A stretch of DNA of 24,148 nucleotides from a virus, in the IMG/VR virus record IMGVR_UViG_3300036886_000019, positions 1-24,148 of that record; one strand, written 5' to 3'. Shown one piece after another: positions 20,731-24,148 of the stretch (its first letter is position 1; the number at the start of each line of letters is the position of its first letter). The notes under the pieces are model-generated. The model was not told the origin of the DNA and did not search any database. It worked only from the letters and a program-made list of their open reading frames with translations. The position numbers were made by a program, and so were the translations under genes.

Positions 20731-20759
20731 ACCTTATGCCCCGCGCAATTTTATGTCAA
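20731..20759 (-). promoter_or_regulatory. promoter candidate for scaffold-capsid genes
   Basis: On the minus strand a perfect TTGACA (20759-20754) is followed after 17 bases by TAAGGT (20736-20731, three of six). The -35 overlaps the endolysin stop codon. The gap is the longest between genes on the right half of the window, so an internal late promoter boosting scaffold and capsid is plausible, though the -10 is weak. Confidence 0.35.
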
Positions 20760-21391
20760 TTGGCGAATTGGATGCTCGGGTCGAGGGCCATCATGCGGGC
20801 AATGATCGGTGCGCAGCCTTCCTGCACGTCCACGACATCGTTGCGATACACATGGTCCGCGACGTACTTACCGCTAACGTATTGATCGGTGCCGGACCAG
20901 ACATAGGCCGAAGGAACGCCGTGCGCGGCGTAGCCCAGCCCGTTGTATTCTTCCAGAATGGTCATCGTGCCGCCGGCACTCCAGTCAGTCCACTTGGCGG
21001 CGTGCGGCGCACAGTCGATCAGCGCGTCGAGGCAGCAGCGCGTCCAGGCATCGTTGCCAGGCGAGCTGTCTCCGGGATGATCTAGGAACGGGCCGCGTCC
21101 TTTCGGGTCGTGCGTGGAGACGGCATGCAGAGGATCACCTTGCCCGAGCTGGCGATCCCAACGCGGAGGCCCGCCATACTCGCGCTCGCTGATGACGGCG
21201 ATGACCCACCACGGGACCGCCTGGAAGCCGGCGACCTGCAAGCGCTCGACAACGCCTTGATAGCGCAGCTTCGCGTCAGGCGCACACAGCCGAGCGGCGA
21301 TCGCGTCGAACTTCGGTACGTGATCATCGCGCAAGTTCATGGCGTGCCATCGCGCTTCGTTCTTGGCTATCAACGCGGGGATATCGGTCAT
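20756..21391 (-). CDS. endolysin (peptidoglycan hydrolase, lysozyme-like), 211 aa
   Basis: A single globular enzyme without signal peptide. Its conserved elements run VPWWVIAVISEREYGG (about 59-74, with Glu69 and Glu71 as catalytic candidates), LGQGDPLHAVSTHDPKGRGPF (82-102), EEYNGLGYAAHGVPSAYVWSGTDQY (147-171, including the YNGLGY turn) and SGKYV. This matches a family of alphaproteobacterial phage lysozyme or transglycosylase-like peptidoglycan hydrolases known to me from similar phages. Having no export signal it needs a holin, which the neighbouring genes supply. AGGAGA lies four bases before ATG 21391, 12 bases after the upstream stop. Confidence 0.75.
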   Translation of the reverse strand: MTDIPALIAKNEARWHAMNLRDDHVPKFDAIAARLCAPDAKLRYQGVVERLQVAGFQAVPWWVIAVISEREYGGPPRWDRQLGQGDPLHAVSTHDPKGRGPFLDHPGDSSPGNDAWTRCCLDALIDCAPHAAKWTDWSAGGTMTILEEYNGLGYAAHGVPSAYVWSGTDQYVSGKYVADHVYRNDVVDVQEGCAPIIARMMALDPSIQFAN

Positions 21392-21403
21392 GTTCTCTCC
21401 TGG

Positions 21404-21832
21404 CTAGTGACGAAACTCGAGGGCTGCTACGATCAAGCCAACGACGCCTAGCGCACCTATAATGTATGCCCCAACGACAGACCAATTTCGTCCGGCGAGA
21501 TCGGCAATGCGCTCTTTCAAATCGTCGATCTTTTCGTCCAGGCTATCAATCTGCTTTGTGAAGCCTTCGCCGGCCTTGTCGATCGAGAGTGTGTTGCTCG
21601 CGTTCTGTTGGCTCACCGCCGCCTCGGCAGCTTTGAACGCGGCGGCGAGCGCAATGTCGCGCATCGTAAATTCTGTTTTGACACCCTCGAATTTTTCCAC
21701 GATGAGCGACATATGGCCGTGCAGTTTTTCATCAAACAGCTTTTCAAGTTCAATCTTTGCCAGCGCGACGGCCTCGTTTGTAAGCGCCGTCGGGTCTTGG
21801 TTGCGGTGTGGTCCGTTCTTTGTTTCAGTCAT
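21404..21832 (-). CDS. tail-anchored coiled-coil protein of the lysis block, 142 aa
   Basis: A soluble helical N-terminal part (ALTNEAVALAKIELEKLFDE) is followed by a coiled coil (FTKQIDSLDEKIDDLKERIA, about 91-110) and one C-terminal membrane span (VVGAYIIGALGVVGLIVAAL, about 119-138) with a short basic end. Proteins of this layout are common near phage holins; the role is not established. The start is ATG 21832, sharing one base with the upstream stop (TGATG); a GTG one codon earlier is possible. Confidence 0.6.
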   Translation of the reverse strand: MTETKNGPHRNQDPTALTNEAVALAKIELEKLFDEKLHGHMSLIVEKFEGVKTEFTMRDIALAAAFKAAEAAVSQQNASNTLSIDKAGEGFTKQIDSLDEKIDDLKERIADLAGRNWSVVGAYIIGALGVVGLIVAALEFRH

Positions 21833-22164
21833 CACGGTTTTCTGTTTATCTGGTCAACGACCATCGTCAACCGATCAACCGCCTTTGTGACAAATTCGTT
21901 TGCCGTTTTCAAACTAGAAACATCTGTAGATTGCGTGTTGACCTTATTGGCCACGTCTTTCACGGCGACCCATATAGCCGCGTTCGCCGTGCGTATTTCC
22001 GTCTTGATGTCTGAAACAGTGGCAATCATGAAGTAGCCGATTACGGAGAGTGCGATCGGCATGAAGAACCGAGCGAACGCTATCGCAACCGTGCTGTCCA
22101 CAACCCGACGCAAGGGCTCCTTCGACCCCGGCGCCTGTAGCTCCTGATTGCCTGTGCCGCTCAC
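21832..22164 (-). CDS. N-anchored coiled-coil membrane protein of the lysis block, 110 aa
   Basis: After about 25 polar residues comes one membrane span (AIAFARFFMPIALSVIGYFM, about 27-46), then a helical part of about 60 residues with coiled-coil spacing (KTANEFVTKAVDRLTMVVDQ). The layout resembles an inner-membrane spanin (Rz-like: N-terminal anchor, periplasmic coiled coil), but no embedded outer-membrane lipoprotein partner was found. It could instead be a holin or antiholin. The start is GTG 22164, the only available start, overlapping the upstream stop as GTGA. Confidence 0.55.
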   Translation of the reverse strand: MSGTGNQELQAPGSKEPLRRVVDSTVAIAFARFFMPIALSVIGYFMIATVSDIKTEIRTANAAIWVAVKDVANKVNTQSTDVSSLKTANEFVTKAVDRLTMVVDQINRKP

Positions 22165-23069
22165 GGCTTAGCTGGCAACGCAGGCGGCGCGGCGACCGTT
22201 CCAATACCGGCCGTCGGAGCGGCAGCAGTCGGCACGGCCGATGTGCCGATCACAGGCACCTTAGCGCAGATGCTCGCCAAAGAAATACCCAGCGGAACCG
22301 GAGCCAGCGCGTTCACTGTGTTGGTCGCATCAAGAAACATCTGCCCGCAATTCGGGTTGGCGCAAATCTGGTTCATGCCGATTGCCAGCAAGCGGAAGGC
22401 TTCGATGTCGCTCGCTAACTTCAGGTTAAGTGGCAGCGGATGAACCTTGAGCAATTCGCCAATGCCGTTGAACTGCAACCAGCAAGCGTTGCCGACCGGG
22501 TCCTGCAGACCGGGGATTTGCGTGCTGAGTGTGATTGCACCAGAGATATCGGCCAAGTCGGTGAGGAACTTCGTAATGTCCTCGGTCTGCTTTGCCTCGA
22601 TCGCGTTGGCGATCGTAGTACGCGGGCTGTTGATAATGCCGCCAGGGACGCCGAAAGCGTCACGAGGTTTAGGAACTTGCGTGTGGCCGATCGTCGGCAT
22701 GAACAGCGAGCCGAGGGCCAGGATGACCACGAGAGCTGCAGCCGCCTTCGGCGCGATGGCCGGTGCGAGCGCCGCCGATATGACCTTCGGCTGCGTCGGG
22801 TCAGCGGCCGCAGCAGCAGCACCGTCGTCCGCGCTGGTCTTGACGATGATCTGCGCGACCCCCGGCATGGCGGTAACAGCCGCGATCTTCTGACCGTCCG
22901 TGTGGACGTACATGCTCCAAACAATCGGCGCGAGCATAAGGACCGCACCAGAAATCTGCTCCCACATGGCACCATTGATACCGAGGGAGCCGTGAGCGAC
23001 GACGAGCGTGCCGACAACAGATAGCACTGTCCGCAGAAGACTGAGTAGCTGAGCGCCGTTAGGTGTCAT
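22161..23069 (-). CDS. enlarged holin-like membrane protein, 302 aa
   Basis: Residues 1-60 have two membrane spans (about 7-27, LLSLLRTVLSVVGTLVVAHG, and 37-55, WEQISGAVLMLAPIVWSMYV) in the manner of small two-span phage holins (Pam3-gp28-like). A segment KIAAVTAMPGVAQIIVKTSA and an Ala-rich linker lead to a third span (about 109-128). A 170-residue domain with four cysteines (196, 236, 241, 268; C236 and C241 in CANPNC) and a Pro/Ala-rich tail follow. Holins are normally about 70-150 residues, so this appears to be a holin fused to an extra, perhaps periplasmic, domain. AGGAGG lies five bases before ATG 23069. Confidence 0.6.
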   Translation of the reverse strand: MTPNGAQLLSLLRTVLSVVGTLVVAHGSLGINGAMWEQISGAVLMLAPIVWSMYVHTDGQKIAAVTAMPGVAQIIVKTSADDGAAAAAADPTQPKVISAALAPAIAPKAAAALVVILALGSLFMPTIGHTQVPKPRDAFGVPGGIINSPRTTIANAIEAKQTEDITKFLTDLADISGAITLSTQIPGLQDPVGNACWLQFNGIGELLKVHPLPLNLKLASDIEAFRLLAIGMNQICANPNCGQMFLDATNTVNALAPVPLGISLASICAKVPVIGTSAVPTAAAPTAGIGTVAAPPALPAKP

Positions 23070-23078
23070 GGTGTCCTC

Positions 23079-24148
23079 CTACATACCGCGCCCGCGAGGC
23101 GCCGCGTTTTGTAACCTGTCGGCCGATATCTGTCCAGCCGGTCCCTGACCGTTCGGACGCGGACCACCTGGCTTAGCGCCCGATCTCGGCTCGCCTCCCC
23201 CGCCACCGGCCTGCTGCGCCAACTGCATTTTGCCCTGCTGTTGCTGCGCTTGTGCCTTCATTTGCATCTGCATCTGGTGGTGCATCATGTGCTCACGCAC
23301 AGAGCTGTGGATGTCGCCGTGCTCCTGAAACTCCTGCATGTGCGCCTGCATGTGGACGTTGTCATCGTCGAGCGCATGCACCGGCAAGCGATGCCCAGCC
23401 TCAAGCAGCTTATTCTCAAACTCTGGATCGAGTGTCAGCTTCTTTCGGATGTCGGTGAACACCTGCGCGGCAAGGCGCGGACCGAACGTGTTCTCTATGA
23501 AGTGCGAGATCAGCGGCGCCAGGTTCAGTTCGTAGCCGGGGTAGGACTGCGGCGGAATGTTGCGGATGACGTTCATGCCGGCCATCTGCATCTGAATTTG
23601 TTGCGCGTTGCGAGCAGCCTCAACGCCGAACCAACGGAACTCAAACCGGCGGTCCATCTGAACCGGCTCGATCTTCTCCATCGCCGCCTGCACGCCCATC
23701 TCGCCGAACTGCGGAATGAGAATGTCGTCATCGCGGTACTGATGATCGAGGTAAATAAACCACTGCAGCATCGGGGTCAGTATCTCACCCTCGATCGAAG
23801 TCACTGCGTCGGCCGTGGTCAGGATATCGACCATCTGCTCGTTGGCGATCTGTGCCTGGTTGGGCTTCTTGCCCGGCGCCGTGACCTGCTGCGGCATCAT
23901 CGCAGGGTTAACGCCGAGCGTCTGGAAGACCTGATCCTTCAACGACCCGACGATCTGCAGCGCCTCTTTCCACAACTGCGGGAACTGCGCGAACGATGTT
24001 GACTGTGGGTTAGTTTCCCAGATAGCCGCCACGTTGAGGATCATCGACCCGACACGCGGATTTTTCTCGGGGTCGGTCATCACGATCGGCAACAGCGCGT
24101 AGGCCGCGCTGTCCATGCCTTCGTTAACCGCGTCGTTCGCCGCGTACT
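23079..24148 (-). CDS. portal protein, C-terminal part (partial)
   Basis: The frame is open to the right edge, so the N-terminus is missing; 355 residues are visible. It shows the podovirus portal pattern: QLWKEALQIVGSLKDQVFQT, then GKKPNQAQIANEQMVDILTT and a long helix with EGEILTPMLQWFIYLDHQYR, followed by RRFEFRWFGVEAARNAQQIQ. The last 80 residues are a His/Met/Gln-rich helix (MMHHQMQMQMKAQAQQQQ) and a Gly/Pro tail, likely the flexible crown or barrel end. The portal is the ring through which DNA enters and leaves the capsid; terminase genes would be expected beyond the right edge. Confidence 0.7.
   Translation of the reverse strand, partial: YAANDAVNEGMDSAAYALLPIVMTDPEKNPRVGSMILNVAAIWETNPQSTSFAQFPQLWKEALQIVGSLKDQVFQTLGVNPAMMPQQVTAPGKKPNQAQIANEQMVDILTTADAVTSIEGEILTPMLQWFIYLDHQYRDDDILIPQFGEMGVQAAMEKIEPVQMDRRFEFRWFGVEAARNAQQIQMQMAGMNVIRNIPPQSYPGYELNLAPLISHFIENTFGPRLAAQVFTDIRKKLTLDPEFENKLLEAGHRLPVHALDDDNVHMQAHMQEFQEHGDIHSSVREHMMHHQMQMQMKAQAQQQQGKMQLAQQAGGGGGEPRSGAKPGGPRPNGQGPAGQISADRLQNAAPRGRGM

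Overview
The window is part of a short-tailed (podovirus-type) phage or prophage genome, GC-rich, probably from an alphaproteobacterial host. That host guess rests on remembered resemblance of the endolysin, the fibre proteins and the ATP-grasp gene to Rhizobiales (Bradyrhizobium-like) phage proteins; no search was run. No ribosomal RNA, tRNA, CRISPR or integrase is visible. Nearly all genes lie on the minus strand and are tightly packed, many sharing 1-4 nt start/stop overlaps, as in one long late operon read from right to left.

Right to left: the C-terminal part of the portal protein (23079-24148, running off the window); a lysis block of a long holin-like protein, two small coiled-coil membrane proteins and an endolysin (20756-23069); a scaffold-like acidic protein and an N4-gp56-type major capsid protein with an inserted Ig/FN3-like domain (18518-20654); four small head or connector proteins (16761-18462); a neck adaptor and a large tail hub/nozzle protein (14136-16754); a receptor-binding block of four consecutive proteins, each starting with a Sec signal peptide (8668-14136); a 47-residue basic protein and a GNAT acetyltransferase (8075-8657); and three putative DNA-ejection (internal virion) proteins of 275, 596 and 866 residues (2854-8075). 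The order capsid, adaptor, nozzle, internal virion proteins recalls T7-like late regions, but the fibres sit between nozzle and internal proteins and the lysis genes sit between portal and capsid.

Left of the late operon the character changes. Positions 543-2873 look like an inserted accessory cassette: bounded by an exact 18-nt direct repeat, it carries small minus-strand genes, a fragment of an IS1595-type transposase, and a plus-strand DUF5343 gene with its own promoter candidate, phased GTACAG operator candidates and a 12-bp hairpin terminator. One repeat copy is the last five codons of the 866-residue virion gene. Removing the cassette would join that gene, stop codon included, directly to the next small gene. 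Beyond the cassette (1-517) lie a 55-residue protein, a very acidic 27-residue peptide and the start of a PurD-like ATP-grasp enzyme.

The points most worth a second look are the repeat-bounded DUF5343 cassette, the run of signal-peptide-bearing fibre proteins with local cysteine pairs, a 217-residue array of 11-residue repeats in the 596-residue ejection protein, an amber codon followed in frame by 30 plausible sense codons at 11540-11635, and the enlarged holin.
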